A stretch of DNA of 64,000 nt from Lachnospiraceae bacterium (GTDB taxonomy: Bacteria; Bacillota; Clostridia; Lachnospirales; Lachnospiraceae): NCBI GenBank assembly GCA_017935565.1, contig JAGBHK010000021.1:125590-189589 (forward strand), in the 5' to 3' direction. Positions 36,284 to 44,269 of this stretch are shown one piece after another; within the stretch, counting starts at the first letter, position 1; the number at the start of each line of letters is the position of its first letter. A model generated the notes under the pieces. The model was not told the origin of the DNA. It searched no databases and worked only from the letters and a program-made list of their open reading frames with translations. The position numbers and the translations under genes are program-made.

Positions 36284-37504
36284 CTACCTATATATTAAAT
36301 CAACCGTTCTTTTCTTACTAATATATATAGCTGGAATAATTATTGATATACTTAGCATTATAAATACTACTCCTGCAACTCTTAACAAAATATATTTTAT
36401 ATATTTTAATTCAAAAAGATTAATATCCTGCAAAAAAATTGTACCGAGACCTATAGAAATAGTACCACATACAACAAACAAAAGTATATTTTGAACAACA
36501 AGCATTTTTATCATATCATTATTATTCATTCCATTAGAATACAGTATTCCATAATATCTTTTTTCACCAATAAAATCCGATATACAGATGCAAGTTTGTA
36601 TAACAACAATTGTTATCGCAAGTACAAACAACAACTCTTTTGTTGCACTTTTTTCCTTCTTATAATATTTCTCATTCTCTAACAACTCATCTTCAAGAGA
36701 ATATATTCGATTATTAAGTCCAGAGCCTTTATATAACTTATTAATTTCACCAATAGCATATTCAACTGTATAGCCATCTTTTACTTTGAACATCATTCTA
36801 TCATTTTGTTCTGCCAATGTTTCCATAAACACCATACAATCCGTGTTATAAGTTGCTTGCACATTATTATCTAACAAACTTAACATGTCTTCATGTAAAA
36901 ATTCTTCACCGTCTTTAATTATACCTGCAACAACTATATCACATTTCCAAGTATCATCATAAAATCTGGTTCCAACCTCTATATCTTTATAATCACTTCC
37001 AAGATATACATATTGCACACCTTCTTCTCTATCTTCGTCTATAATTATACCACCTGATTGAAAGTTAATATTCGCTATTTCTAACGTTTTTTTTGAAATA
37101 CTTGTATATGGATAATAACCTTCTTTTTCATAGTATAAAATATATACATCATTTATCCAATTTTTATAATTTTGTTTTTGAATGTCAATTATCTCTTTAC
37201 ACCAACTATAATCTGTTCCGCCAGTCGAATATCCAACGATATAATCAATACATTCCAATTTTCTTATTTCAGCTATTTTTTCATCACTTTGCATAGTATA
37301 TGCATGTATAATTCCTTTATCTTCTATACCTGTTAACAAAACATCCTCTAAATCATATCTTATTTGATTCAATTTATAATCAGATAAAAAAATTGCTCCA
37401 AAAGCTATCATAGACACAATTAATAAGCACCCTATGCAAAACTGCTTAATAAAGTTGTGAACAAATTGTTCTAATGTAAATTTAAAAATTTCTCCTAATT
37501 TCAT
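36284..37504 (-). CDS. FtsX-type ABC transporter permease (first subunit)
   Basis: This 406-residue protein has the same one-plus-three membrane helix plan as the next gene, with a diverged sequence. Helix 1 is at about 18-40, a large extracellular domain spans about 45-280, and three helices lie at about 290-400, with RYYGILYSNGMNNNDMIKML (about 315-334) at the position that contacts the ATPase. It follows the small secreted protein by about 100 bases, so it lies under the same c-di-GMP riboswitch unless an internal promoter exists. Confidence 0.85.
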   Translation of the reverse strand: MKLGEIFKFTLEQFVHNFIKQFCIGCLLIVSMIAFGAIFLSDYKLNQIRYDLEDVLLTGIEDKGIIHAYTMQSDEKIAEIRKLECIDYIVGYSTGGTDYSWCKEIIDIQKQNYKNWINDVYILYYEKEGYYPYTSISKKTLEIANINFQSGGIIIDEDREEGVQYVYLGSDYKDIEVGTRFYDDTWKCDIVVAGIIKDGEEFLHEDMLSLLDNNVQATYNTDCMVFMETLAEQNDRMMFKVKDGYTVEYAIGEINKLYKGSGLNNRIYSLEDELLENEKYYKKEKSATKELLFVLAITIVVIQTCICISDFIGEKRYYGILYSNGMNNNDMIKMLVVQNILLFVVCGTISIGLGTIFLQDINLFELKYIKYILLRVAGVVFIMLSISIIIPAIYISKKRTVDLIYR

Positions 37505-37603
37505 AATTTATCCTTATAAGTTAATTTTTTAATATGAGAAATATTACATATATAATTGTAATATTTCTCATATTAATTTACACAATTCTATATAAAATAA
37601 TGA

Positions 37604-38008
37604 TTAATCTATATATGAATGAACTAACATATCCCAACTAGTATTGTAAATATCTGTAGCAACACAATCAAATTTAGCATGTTTATCTTTTTTTGCCATA
37701 TAAACACCATATGAAGGTCCGATATATTCTCTATAATCTGGATATTCATCTGGATCATAGTCTCCAAAATACACCTCGACAATATAATTACCTGCCGTTG
37801 CTTTTAAATCGCCCGCTAAGGTACCTGTACCTGCACCTCTATGCTTTCCCCATCCGCTTTCCACAATAAATGAATGCGAGAATAATGTGGCACCTTTTTC
37901 AATTTGTTTTTTATCCTCATCAAACAAATCTCCTGCGTAGGCTACTACACAGCCAAAAACAAGCATAAGTGACATTATGCTTAAAACCAAGTTTCTTTTA
38001 AATCTCAT
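37604..38008 (-). CDS. Small secreted protein under c-di-GMP riboswitch control
   Basis: I do not recognise a family with certainty. The 134-residue precursor has a signal peptide ending AYAGDLFD (cleavage near residue 25). The mature part is about 109 residues, with ESGWGKHRGAGTGTL, aromatic-rich VEVYFGDYDPDEYPDYREY and a single Cys (KFDCVATD). Size, secretion and the FtsX-type ABC genes behind it recall bacteriocin clusters such as lactococcin 972, but I cannot match the mature sequence to that family. The start has AAAGGTAGG ten bases upstream. Expression should depend on c-di-GMP. Confidence 0.75.
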   Translation of the reverse strand: MRFKRNLVLSIMSLMLVFGCVVAYAGDLFDEDKKQIEKGATLFSHSFIVESGWGKHRGAGTGTLAGDLKATAGNYIVEVYFGDYDPDEYPDYREYIGPSYGVYMAKKDKHAKFDCVATDIYNTSWDMLVHSYID

Positions 38009-38040
38009 TTTCTTTTCCTACCTTTCTTTAGTTAAAACTA

Positions 38041-38147
38041 TTTACAACTCTTATAAAAAAAGGTATACTAAACTTAAGCTCTTTTTATAAGGGTTTGCAT
38101 CTGGACTTCTGAACTATGGCCAAATAATTTTCAGAAGTCCTTTTTTT
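38041..38147 (+). ncRNA. Candidate antisense small RNA opposite the riboswitch leader
   Basis: On the plus strand TTTACA (38041-38046), a 17-base spacer and TATACT (38064-38069) form a good promoter. About 30 bases after the predicted start comes the perfect stem GGACTTCTGA/TCAGAAGTCC (38103-38112 with 38131-38140) and seven T residues (38141-38147). This predicts a transcript of about 72 bases. It is fully antisense to the leader of the secreted-protein mRNA, between the riboswitch terminator and the start codon. There is no coding frame. Confidence 0.5.
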
Positions 38148-38161
38148 GTGAAATTAAACAT

Positions 38162-38217
38162 AAAAAAATTGCAATTAAAATACCCATACATATACGTTGG
38201 ATATAATATAATTGCAA
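38162..38217 (-). terminator. Riboswitch expression-platform terminator
   Basis: On the minus strand TTGCAATTA (38209-38217) pairs with TAATTGCAA (38169-38177), followed by seven T residues (38162-38168). Its 5' arm shares the TTGCAA that forms the 3' edge of the aptamer, so ligand binding should block this stem and switch expression on. Confidence 0.75.
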
Positions 38218-38285
38218 CCTGACAATCTTCATAGACTCACGGCTTTGCGTCCTACTATTCCTAATAGTTTGCCCCTTTTATTTAA
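38211..38285 (-). promoter_or_regulatory. Cyclic di-GMP-I riboswitch (GEMM-I)
   Basis: Read on the minus strand the region contains the GEMM-I landmarks in order: GGGGCAAACTA, a short hairpin, AGGACGCAAAGCCGTGAGTC and, after AAGATTG, CAGGTTGCAA. These match the conserved GCAAAC, GGACGCAAAGCC-x-GGUCU and GGUUGC elements of the aptamer. The first hairpin has an AGGA loop in place of the usual GAAA. The aptamer starts within about 15 bases of a promoter and precedes a terminator, then the genes for a secreted protein and an ABC transporter. Confidence 0.92.
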
Positions 38286-38298
38286 TTCCACTTATAAA

Positions 38299-38327
38299 AG
38301 TATACCCCCCCAACTTCTTTTTGTCAA
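38299..38327 (-). promoter_or_regulatory. Promoter of the c-di-GMP riboswitch unit
   Basis: On the minus strand consensus TTGACA (38322-38327), a 17-base spacer with a G7 run, and TATACT (38299-38304). It fires directly into the aptamer. Confidence 0.85.
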
Positions 38328-38402
38328 GCATTTTCTATGTTTTTCGACCTTTCATCAACGATATGTTTTGTATATAAAACTTAGCTAATTCATATGCATC
38401 AA

Positions 38403-38442
38403 TAAAAAAAATCACACCGAAGAAGCAACTGCCTCTCCGGTG
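38403..38442 (-). terminator. Terminator of the fumarate-reductase operon
   Basis: On the minus strand CACCGGAGAGG and CTTCTTCGGTG form a stem (about 38415-38442), followed by GATTTTTTTTATT. It lies 13 bases past the frdA stop and ends the operon that starts near 49913. Confidence 0.85.
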
Positions 38443-38455
38443 CACATTTTAAACA

Positions 38456-40075
38456 TTAATTCAATCTCTTAACGCCTTCTGGTCTGTAATCTGGTAATAA
38501 CTTTGGAGAAACAACTTCTGTTTCAATACCAGCAGCTGCTAATTCCTTATCGAAAGCTTCTACATGAGAAAGTGTAAGTTCCTTAAGTTCTACTTCCTTG
38601 CATTTAGCACCAGCCTGCTGACCAGCATTTCTACCAAATACGATGATATCAAGAAGTGAGTTACCCATAAGTCTGTTTCTACCATGGATACCACCAACTG
38701 CTTCACCAGCAACATAGAGGTTTTCGATTTCTGACATACCATTTGCAGAAATCTTAATACCACCATTCTGGTAATGAAGTGTTGGGTAGATTACGATAGG
38801 TACTTCTCTCATATCGATACCACATCTTAAGTACATACGAAGCATACCTGGAAGTCTCTTTTCAAGAGTACCCTTACCATGAATCATATCAATCATTGGA
38901 GTATCAAGCCAGATACCATCTGCCTGTGGTGTGTGAACACCATTTCCTCTTTCCTTAACTTCTCTGATGATGCCTGATGCAGCAACGTCTCTTGTTTCAA
39001 GTGGATGCATGAATACTTCACCATCTACGTTTACGAACTTAGCGCCCATAGAACGTACCTTTTCAGTAACGAGAGCACCGTAAATCTGAGCTGGGAATGC
39101 AACACCTGTTGGGTGATACTGTAATGTATCCTGGTACAATAATGGAGCACCTGCTCTGTAAGCAAGTACAAGACCATCTGCTGTTGCACCATAGTGGTTA
39201 GATGTTGGGAATCCCTGATAATGCATACGACCAGCACCACCTGTAGCGATAACTACTGTCTTAGCTCTTGCAACAAGGATTTCCTTTGTTTCCATATTCA
39301 TAAGAACAGCACCAGCTGCCTTACCGTCTGTATCTTTGATAATTTCGATAGCTGCTGTAAAGTCAACTACTGGAATACCACGGTTAAATACTTCATCTCT
39401 AAGAACTCTCATGATTTCAGCACCTGAGTAGTCAGCTGCAGCATGCATTCTCTTTCTTGATGTACCACCACCATGTGTAGTAACCATTCTACCATCTTCA
39501 TCTTTATCAAATAATACACCTAACTTATCAAGCCAGTTGATAGCACTTGGACCATCACAAACAAGCTTTTCAACAAGTTCAGGAATGTTAGCGTAATGTC
39601 CACCACCCATTACATCAAGGTAATGCTGAGCTGGTGAGTCATTTTCCTTATCAGCAGCCTGGATACCACCTTCTGCCATCATTGTATTAGCGTCACCGAT
39701 ACGAAGCTTTGTAACGATCATTACGTTAGCGCCTGCTTCATTTGCTTCGATAGCTGCTGAAGAACCAGCACCACCGCCACCGATAACTAATACGTCTACG
39801 TCATAATCAGGATTTGATAAATCAATTTCCTCATTTAAAATTCTGCTGTGGCCCTGAAGAATTTCAACTAATTCCTTAGGTGCCTTCTGTCCCTTATTAG
39901 GACCAACTTTGATTTCTTCAAAGCTATCAAGATTGTAATCTGGATGGAAAGCTTCAAGGAGAGCTGTCTTTTCGTCAGCTGTCATACGAACTGGTTCTAA
40001 TTCTACATTAGCTTTTCTGTTAGCTTCTACCTTTTTGATAGATTCCATCATTTCCGATGTATATGGTAAACTCAT
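38456..40075 (-). CDS. frdA: Fumarate reductase flavoprotein subunit, soluble type
   Basis: This 539-residue FAD protein reduces fumarate to succinate. It has the dinucleotide fold VLVIGGGGAGSSAA (about 96-109), substrate-site HGGGTSRKRMHAAAD (about 201-215), YHPTG, and the FAD cap NLYVAGEAVGGIHGRNRLMG near residue 465. At the position where quinol-linked enzymes carry the FAD-linking His (SHT), it reads ANT (Asn130), so FAD should be bound non-covalently, as in L-aspartate oxidase and soluble fumarate reductases. About 90 extra residues precede the FAD fold. The start at 40075 lies eight bases after AAGGAGG. No membrane anchor gene follows. It is the last gene of an operon with frdB and Flx/Hdr subunits. 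Confidence 0.9.
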   Translation of the reverse strand: MSLPYTSEMMESIKKVEANRKANVELEPVRMTADEKTALLEAFHPDYNLDSFEEIKVGPNKGQKAPKELVEILQGHSRILNEEIDLSNPDYDVDVLVIGGGGAGSSAAIEANEAGANVMIVTKLRIGDANTMMAEGGIQAADKENDSPAQHYLDVMGGGHYANIPELVEKLVCDGPSAINWLDKLGVLFDKDEDGRMVTTHGGGTSRKRMHAAADYSGAEIMRVLRDEVFNRGIPVVDFTAAIEIIKDTDGKAAGAVLMNMETKEILVARAKTVVIATGGAGRMHYQGFPTSNHYGATADGLVLAYRAGAPLLYQDTLQYHPTGVAFPAQIYGALVTEKVRSMGAKFVNVDGEVFMHPLETRDVAASGIIREVKERGNGVHTPQADGIWLDTPMIDMIHGKGTLEKRLPGMLRMYLRCGIDMREVPIVIYPTLHYQNGGIKISANGMSEIENLYVAGEAVGGIHGRNRLMGNSLLDIIVFGRNAGQQAGAKCKEVELKELTLSHVEAFDKELAAAGIETEVVSPKLLPDYRPEGVKRLN

Positions 40076-40088
40076 GTTCATGTCCTCC

Positions 40089-40763
40089 TTACTTCTCAAT
40101 TTCTCTTGTGTTATACAATTCTTTAATCTCTTCTAATGGTTTTGCCATAATAGCTTCGATTAATGCCTTGCATTCGCCATCTTCGATTTCTTTTACTCTC
40201 TTTGTTAAATGCTCAGCTTCAGGTCTGATGTACTTACCTGTAAGTCTTCTAGCAAGAAGAGCAACCTGTGGATGAGAAATTCCAGCAGGACAACGTGATG
40301 AACATACACCACACATTACACAGTCAAATGAAAGTTCAGCACACTTCTCGTATTCGCCTCTCTGAGCGTATGCAATGTACTGCATAACATTTAATTCCTG
40401 TGTACATGCCTTTGTACATGCATTACATCCAACACATGCATAAATTTCAGGATAGAGCTGCATCATAATCTGCTCTGTTGGCTTAATCTCTGTGATGTCA
40501 TAAACCTTCTTCTCAAGTGGGAAGAATGGTAATGTAGCAACACACATATTATCCTGAACCTGTGTACTACATGATAAACAACCATGTAATTCAACTTCGC
40601 CTTTAATTCTATAAATTGTAGCACAAGCACCACAGAAACCGTTTCTACATCCAACACCACGAACTAACTGGTATCCTGAATATTCGAAAGCTTCCATGAT
40701 TGTTAAGCTTGCTGGTACTTCATATTTCTTTCCGTATAAATATACGGTAACCATATCTGCCAT
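40089..40763 (-). CDS. frdB: Fumarate reductase iron-sulfur subunit
   Basis: This 224-residue protein carries an N-terminal [2Fe-2S] domain, with GCRNGFCGAC and a distal GCLSC (about residues 37-63), then two ferredoxin-like clusters: CVGCNACTKAC (about 113-123) and CVMCGVCSSRCP (about 148-159). Both are complete four-Cys sets, whereas classical FrdB/SdhB binds one [3Fe-4S] cluster in place of a second [4Fe-4S]. The C-terminus has no CCG domain, unlike methanogen TfrB; a separate HdrB supplies that here. It ends 14 bases before the frdA start. A structured spacer of 245 bases separates it from flxA upstream. Confidence 0.9.
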   Translation of the reverse strand: MADMVTVYLYGKKYEVPASLTIMEAFEYSGYQLVRGVGCRNGFCGACATIYRIKGEVELHGCLSCSTQVQDNMCVATLPFFPLEKKVYDITEIKPTEQIMMQLYPEIYACVGCNACTKACTQELNVMQYIAYAQRGEYEKCAELSFDCVMCGVCSSRCPAGISHPQVALLARRLTGKYIRPEAEHLTKRVKEIEDGECKALIEAIMAKPLEEIKELYNTREIEK

Positions 40764-40796
40764 ATTTTTCTATTCCTTTCTGTTATTTATATACGT

Positions 40797-40976
40797 TTGA
40801 AATCGGCTTTCGCCATGCGCAATTCCGGAACACGCGGCTTTCGCCATGTATACCTTTACTTCATTGAGATAGTCCCGCAATTGCTTACGCAATTCCGTGA
40901 CACGCGGCTTTCGCCGCATATCTTCGTCGCAATAAAATCACTCATTAATGCGAGCATTACTCGTGATTTTACTGCT
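40797..40976 (-). repeat. GC-rich repeat and hairpin array between flxA and frdB
   Basis: The unit CGGCTTTCGCC occurs three times (about 40804, 40835, 40906), each able to form a GGCGAAAGCC mini-hairpin on the mRNA strand. A longer direct repeat, GCAATTCCG-x-x-ACACGCGGCTTTCGCC, occurs at about 40819 and 40890. A separate hairpin pairs AAAATCAC (40934-40941) with GTGATTTT (40963-40970). The block is richer in G+C than its surroundings and has no ribosome binding site or convincing frame. It may set mRNA stability between the Flx and Frd halves of the operon. Confidence 0.7.
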
Positions 40977-41008
40977 CCGAATCTATTCTTCTCAATGTTT
41001 CGCGATGT

Positions 41009-41839
41009 TTAGTACTCATCTGGGAGTTCATCTAACTCATCAAATCTGAATACTGGTCCGTCAACACAAACGTATTTATCACCTATGTTACAACGTCCAC
41101 ACTTACCAATACCACACTTCATACGAAGTTCCATTGTTGTGTAAACCTGTGTCTTATCAAAGCCTAACTCTAAGAGTCCTGCAAGTGTAAACTTAATCAT
41201 GATTGGTGGTCCACACATTACTACAGTCTTGTCTGTAGAGAAGTTTAATTCCTTAACATAGTTTGGAACGAAACCTACATGTCCATCCCAGCCTTCTTCT
41301 TCAATATCAATTGTGATATGAACATTAACGCCCGGAACATTGCTCCACTCTTCAATCATTTCTCTATAGTCTACAAGGTCCTTAGAAGTTCTAGCACCAT
41401 ATACAACATCGATTGTACCGTAGTCTTCGCGGTTGTCGATACAGTAGTTAATTACTGAACGAACTGGTGCGATACCGATACCACCACCGATGATAACAAG
41501 GTCTTTACCTTTGAATTCTGACTCAACAGGGAAATGCTTTCCTAAAGGTCCTCTTACACAAACCTTCTGTCCTACTTCAATCTGATGTAAGAATGTTGTA
41601 AGGCAACCGCATTTCTTAATTGAGAATTCCATAAACTCTCTGTTTGTAGGTGATGAAGTAATAGAAAACATACCTTCACCAACGCCAGGGATAGATACCA
41701 TAGCACACTGGCCTGGCATATGTTCAAACAATTTACCACCTTCGAGGGCGTTAACTCTGAATGTCTTAACATCAGGTGTATCCTGTCTGATATCTGTTAC
41801 TATACCAACCTGTGGTATAAGCATTTCTGCATTACTCAT
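41009..41839 (-). CDS. FlxA-like FAD/NAD(P)H-binding oxidoreductase subunit
   Basis: This 276-residue protein belongs to the ferredoxin-reductase-like group that includes AsrB and PyrK. It has an FAD domain with MFSITSSPTN (about 55-64), an NAD domain with VIIGGGIGIAPVRS (about 112-125) and CGPPIMIKF, and a C-terminal [2Fe-2S] motif CGIGKCGRCNIG (about 243-254). In FlxABCD-HdrABC of sulfate reducers this subunit takes hydride from NADH. It overlaps the preceding flxB-like gene by eight bases. A sulfite-reductase role is unlikely because no AsrC is present and Hdr genes are. Confidence 0.88.
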   Translation of the reverse strand: MSNAEMLIPQVGIVTDIRQDTPDVKTFRVNALEGGKLFEHMPGQCAMVSIPGVGEGMFSITSSPTNREFMEFSIKKCGCLTTFLHQIEVGQKVCVRGPLGKHFPVESEFKGKDLVIIGGGIGIAPVRSVINYCIDNREDYGTIDVVYGARTSKDLVDYREMIEEWSNVPGVNVHITIDIEEEGWDGHVGFVPNYVKELNFSTDKTVVMCGPPIMIKFTLAGLLELGFDKTQVYTTMELRMKCGIGKCGRCNIGDKYVCVDGPVFRFDELDELPDEY

Positions 41840-42869
41840 TGTCTGTCACCCCCATTGTCTTAATAACTTTTACAATGTTCATAGAGATTGGGCACTTATT
41901 TACACATCTACCACAACCAACGCAAGAATAAATTCCTTCGTTGTTTGATGGATAGTAAACTAACTTATGCATAAATCTCTGTCTGAATCTTTCCATCTGG
42001 CTGTTACGGTTGTTACCGTGTGCCATCATTGTGAAATCAGAGTACATACATGAATCCCAGCATCTAAATCTCTTAATGCCGTGGCCTGTATCATAATCCT
42101 TAATATCATAACACTGACATGTTGGACATACAAAAGTACATGTACCACAACCTAAACATGCCTTGTATAATTCATTCCATCTTTCATCCTTGAAGATTTC
42201 CATCATGTTTTCACCATTGAATCTTGATAAATCAAGGTTTGCAAATGGAAGTTTTTCCATGATTGCTTTTGTTTCAGCCTTAGAAGCCTCAACTTTAGCA
42301 TCATCATTAGCATCTGCATTATCAAATACTGATGCAATCTTTTCTGTTAATTCTTTACCTTTTTCTGTCTGTGCATCCCAGTACAATGTACCATCCACAA
42401 GATATGTTACAACATCACCAACAGGAGCTGTCGCATCAATACCAAACACATTACAGAAACATGATTCTTCTGGTCTACCACAAGCCTGAACAACAACTAA
42501 GCCTTTTTCTCTTCTTAAAGCATAGTATGAATCAATAGGCTCTTTCAAATAAACTCTGTCAAGAATCTCAAAGCTCTTTGCATCACAAGCCTTAACGCCC
42601 ATGATTACAAACTCTTTCATATCCCCTGATGGAGGGATAACATCTATTTCTTTACCACAAACCTTGAATTCCATAAGGTCTTCACTCTGTGGGAAGAATG
42701 CATCTTTCGCACTCTTTACTGTTTTTAATACATCAAGTCTTACAACTGCGTCGTCTGTATATTCAGCGAACTGAACCTGACCTGCACTCTCAATTGGAAG
42801 AAAGAGGTCACGAGATTCTTTAATGGCAGCGTAAAGTTTGTCTATATTTTCCATTGAAATTTTTAACAT
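41832..42869 (-). CDS. FlxB-like iron-sulfur protein (AsrA-type, 4Fe-4S dicluster)
   Basis: This 345-residue protein has an N-terminal region like the AsrA/HycB-related hydrogenase-linked subunits (VMGVKACDAKSFEILDR-like region near 90-108), then two C-terminal clusters: CLGCGTCTFVCPTCQC (about 243-258) and CVGCGRCVNKCPISM (about 322-336). RCWDSCMYSDFTMMAHG between them is typical. In Flx complexes it relays electrons from the FlxA flavin toward HdrA. The start at 42869 lies three bases after the preceding stop, with GGCGG about ten bases upstream. Confidence 0.86.
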   Translation of the reverse strand: MLKISMENIDKLYAAIKESRDLFLPIESAGQVQFAEYTDDAVVRLDVLKTVKSAKDAFFPQSEDLMEFKVCGKEIDVIPPSGDMKEFVIMGVKACDAKSFEILDRVYLKEPIDSYYALRREKGLVVVQACGRPEESCFCNVFGIDATAPVGDVVTYLVDGTLYWDAQTEKGKELTEKIASVFDNADANDDAKVEASKAETKAIMEKLPFANLDLSRFNGENMMEIFKDERWNELYKACLGCGTCTFVCPTCQCYDIKDYDTGHGIKRFRCWDSCMYSDFTMMAHGNNRNSQMERFRQRFMHKLVYYPSNNEGIYSCVGCGRCVNKCPISMNIVKVIKTMGVTDNE

Positions 42870-42872
42870 ATC

Positions 42873-43838
42873 TTATTTACCGCCTTTCTCGTATACTATG
42901 CTTGGTTCGCAGTCTTCTTTTGTGAAGCTTGTAAGAGGTCCACGACTTTCTGTATTGTCACCAGCCTGATATTCGCCGTATAATTCATTAATTTCCTTAA
43001 TGAACTTTCTGTTGAGTAAATGAAGTGGAATGCCCTGTGGACATACTCTGCTACATTCACCACAATCTGTACAACGACCAGCTACGTGGAATGCACGAAT
43101 GATGTGGAACATATTTTCCTGGAATTCATCTGTATTAGCCTTTGAAGCAATACCTGAATTATCATTGTCAAATACACATTTGATATATGAACAAGCAGGA
43201 CATACATTTCTACATGCATTACATCTAATACATTTTGAAAGTTCTTTTCTCCAGAAAGCAAATCTTTCTTCTGGAGACATAGCCTCTAATTCTTCTACTG
43301 TAGCGAATCTATCTTTGTGTGGCTTTTCATAAGCTTCACCTTCTATAGCTTCGTCACATTCTTTTGCAGTTTTCTGACAAGCAAGACACTTCTCGCAAAG
43401 TACATCACATCTATTAACCTTTTCATCACCATATAATGTTGTAACTGTTAATTCTTCACCATTTTCTACGATGTCTGTGATACCTGTCATTCCCATAGCT
43501 TTAAGTTTTTCTACATCAACCTTGCCTTTACATGGGATTGAAACTGTATAAACATTTTCTGTTTTAATTCTATTTTCAGCAACAAGCTGATTGTAGCTAT
43601 ATGTGTCACATGGTTTAAGTAATACTAAAACCTTGCCTTCTTTTCTACTTTCAGCTATGAGGTATTTGCTTAAGTTATTAGCACAGAAGCTATCATAAGC
43701 AAATCCGTCTAAGCCGCCTTCCTTAGTAAAAACATAAGGAGTACGGTCATAAGAAAACTCTCCAACTTTCCAACCAAGAACTCTGTCGACTGTACCGTTT
43801 GCAAAGAGTTCATTAATTTTATCTACTATTCTTTGCAT
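42873..43838 (-). CDS. FlxC-like iron-sulfur protein
   Basis: This 321-residue protein contains CEKCLACQKTAKEC (about 146-159), CIRCNACRNVCPAC (about 207-220) and CTDCGECSRVCPQG (about 262-275), enough for several [4Fe-4S] clusters. The N-terminal 130 residues (VLLKPCDTYSYNQLV) are related to those of the FlxB-like neighbour, suggesting an old duplication. Its beginning overlaps the end of the flxD-like gene by 13 bases. It is predicted to connect FlxA/B with the Hdr core. Confidence 0.85.
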   Translation of the reverse strand: MQRIVDKINELFANGTVDRVLGWKVGEFSYDRTPYVFTKEGGLDGFAYDSFCANNLSKYLIAESRKEGKVLVLLKPCDTYSYNQLVAENRIKTENVYTVSIPCKGKVDVEKLKAMGMTGITDIVENGEELTVTTLYGDEKVNRCDVLCEKCLACQKTAKECDEAIEGEAYEKPHKDRFATVEELEAMSPEERFAFWRKELSKCIRCNACRNVCPACSYIKCVFDNDNSGIASKANTDEFQENMFHIIRAFHVAGRCTDCGECSRVCPQGIPLHLLNRKFIKEINELYGEYQAGDNTESRGPLTSFTKEDCEPSIVYEKGGK

Positions 43839-44269
43839 CTAAGATCCCTCAACTTTCTGTTTTCACCAAGATTTTTAACTGTATCAATGAATTCGTTCAT
43901 TGTTGCTGCGAATTTAGCACCTTCAGCAGCTGAAACCCATTCAACTCTTGTTCTTTCTTTCTCGATACCAAGGTAATCAAGCATAGAGAACAACATTGTC
44001 ATTCTTCTTCTTGCGTAGTAGTTACCTGTTGAATAGTGGCAATCTCCTGGGTGACAACCACAAAGGATAACACCATCTGCTCCTCTTTCAAAAGCTCTTA
44101 AGATGAACATAGGGTTTACTCTACAAGAACAAGGAACTCTAATAATTTTAACGTCAGCAGGATATTCCATACGGCTTGAACCGGCTAAGTCAGCACCTAC
44201 ATAACTACACCAGTTGCAACAGAATGCAACGATGCGTGGTCTGAATTCTTTATTTTCGTTTACTTGCAT
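43826..44269 (-). CDS. MvhD/FlxD-like [2Fe-2S] adapter subunit
   Basis: This 147-residue protein is a clear MvhD-family member, with AFCCNWCSYVGADLAG (about 13-28), VPCSCRVNPMFILRAF (about 47-62) and the hallmark CGCHPGDCHYSTGNYYA (about 75-91). In methanogens MvhD, and in sulfate reducers FlxD, the protein links an electron-input module to HdrA. Its gene overlaps the end of hdrA by ten bases, fixing the physical partner. It is full length. Confidence 0.93.
   Translation of the reverse strand: MQVNENKEFRPRIVAFCCNWCSYVGADLAGSSRMEYPADVKIIRVPCSCRVNPMFILRAFERGADGVILCGCHPGDCHYSTGNYYARRRMTMLFSMLDYLGIEKERTRVEWVSAAEGAKFAATMNEFIDTVKNLGENRKLRDLRCKE

Noticed and set aside
37604-38008. Lactococcin 972-family bacteriocin
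   Set aside because: Size, signal peptide and adjacent ABC genes fit, but the mature sequence does not show a pattern I can firmly match to that family, so it is left unassigned.
40797-41012. Plus-strand 71-residue frame in the flxA-frdB spacer
   Set aside because: It is made of the repeat and hairpin sequences, with no ribosome binding site and no protein-like pattern.
41009-42869. Anaerobic sulfite reductase subunits AsrA and AsrB
   Set aside because: The two proteins are related to AsrA/AsrB, but no siroheme subunit AsrC is present, while MvhD- and Hdr-type genes overlap or adjoin them. Flx-type subunits explain the set better.
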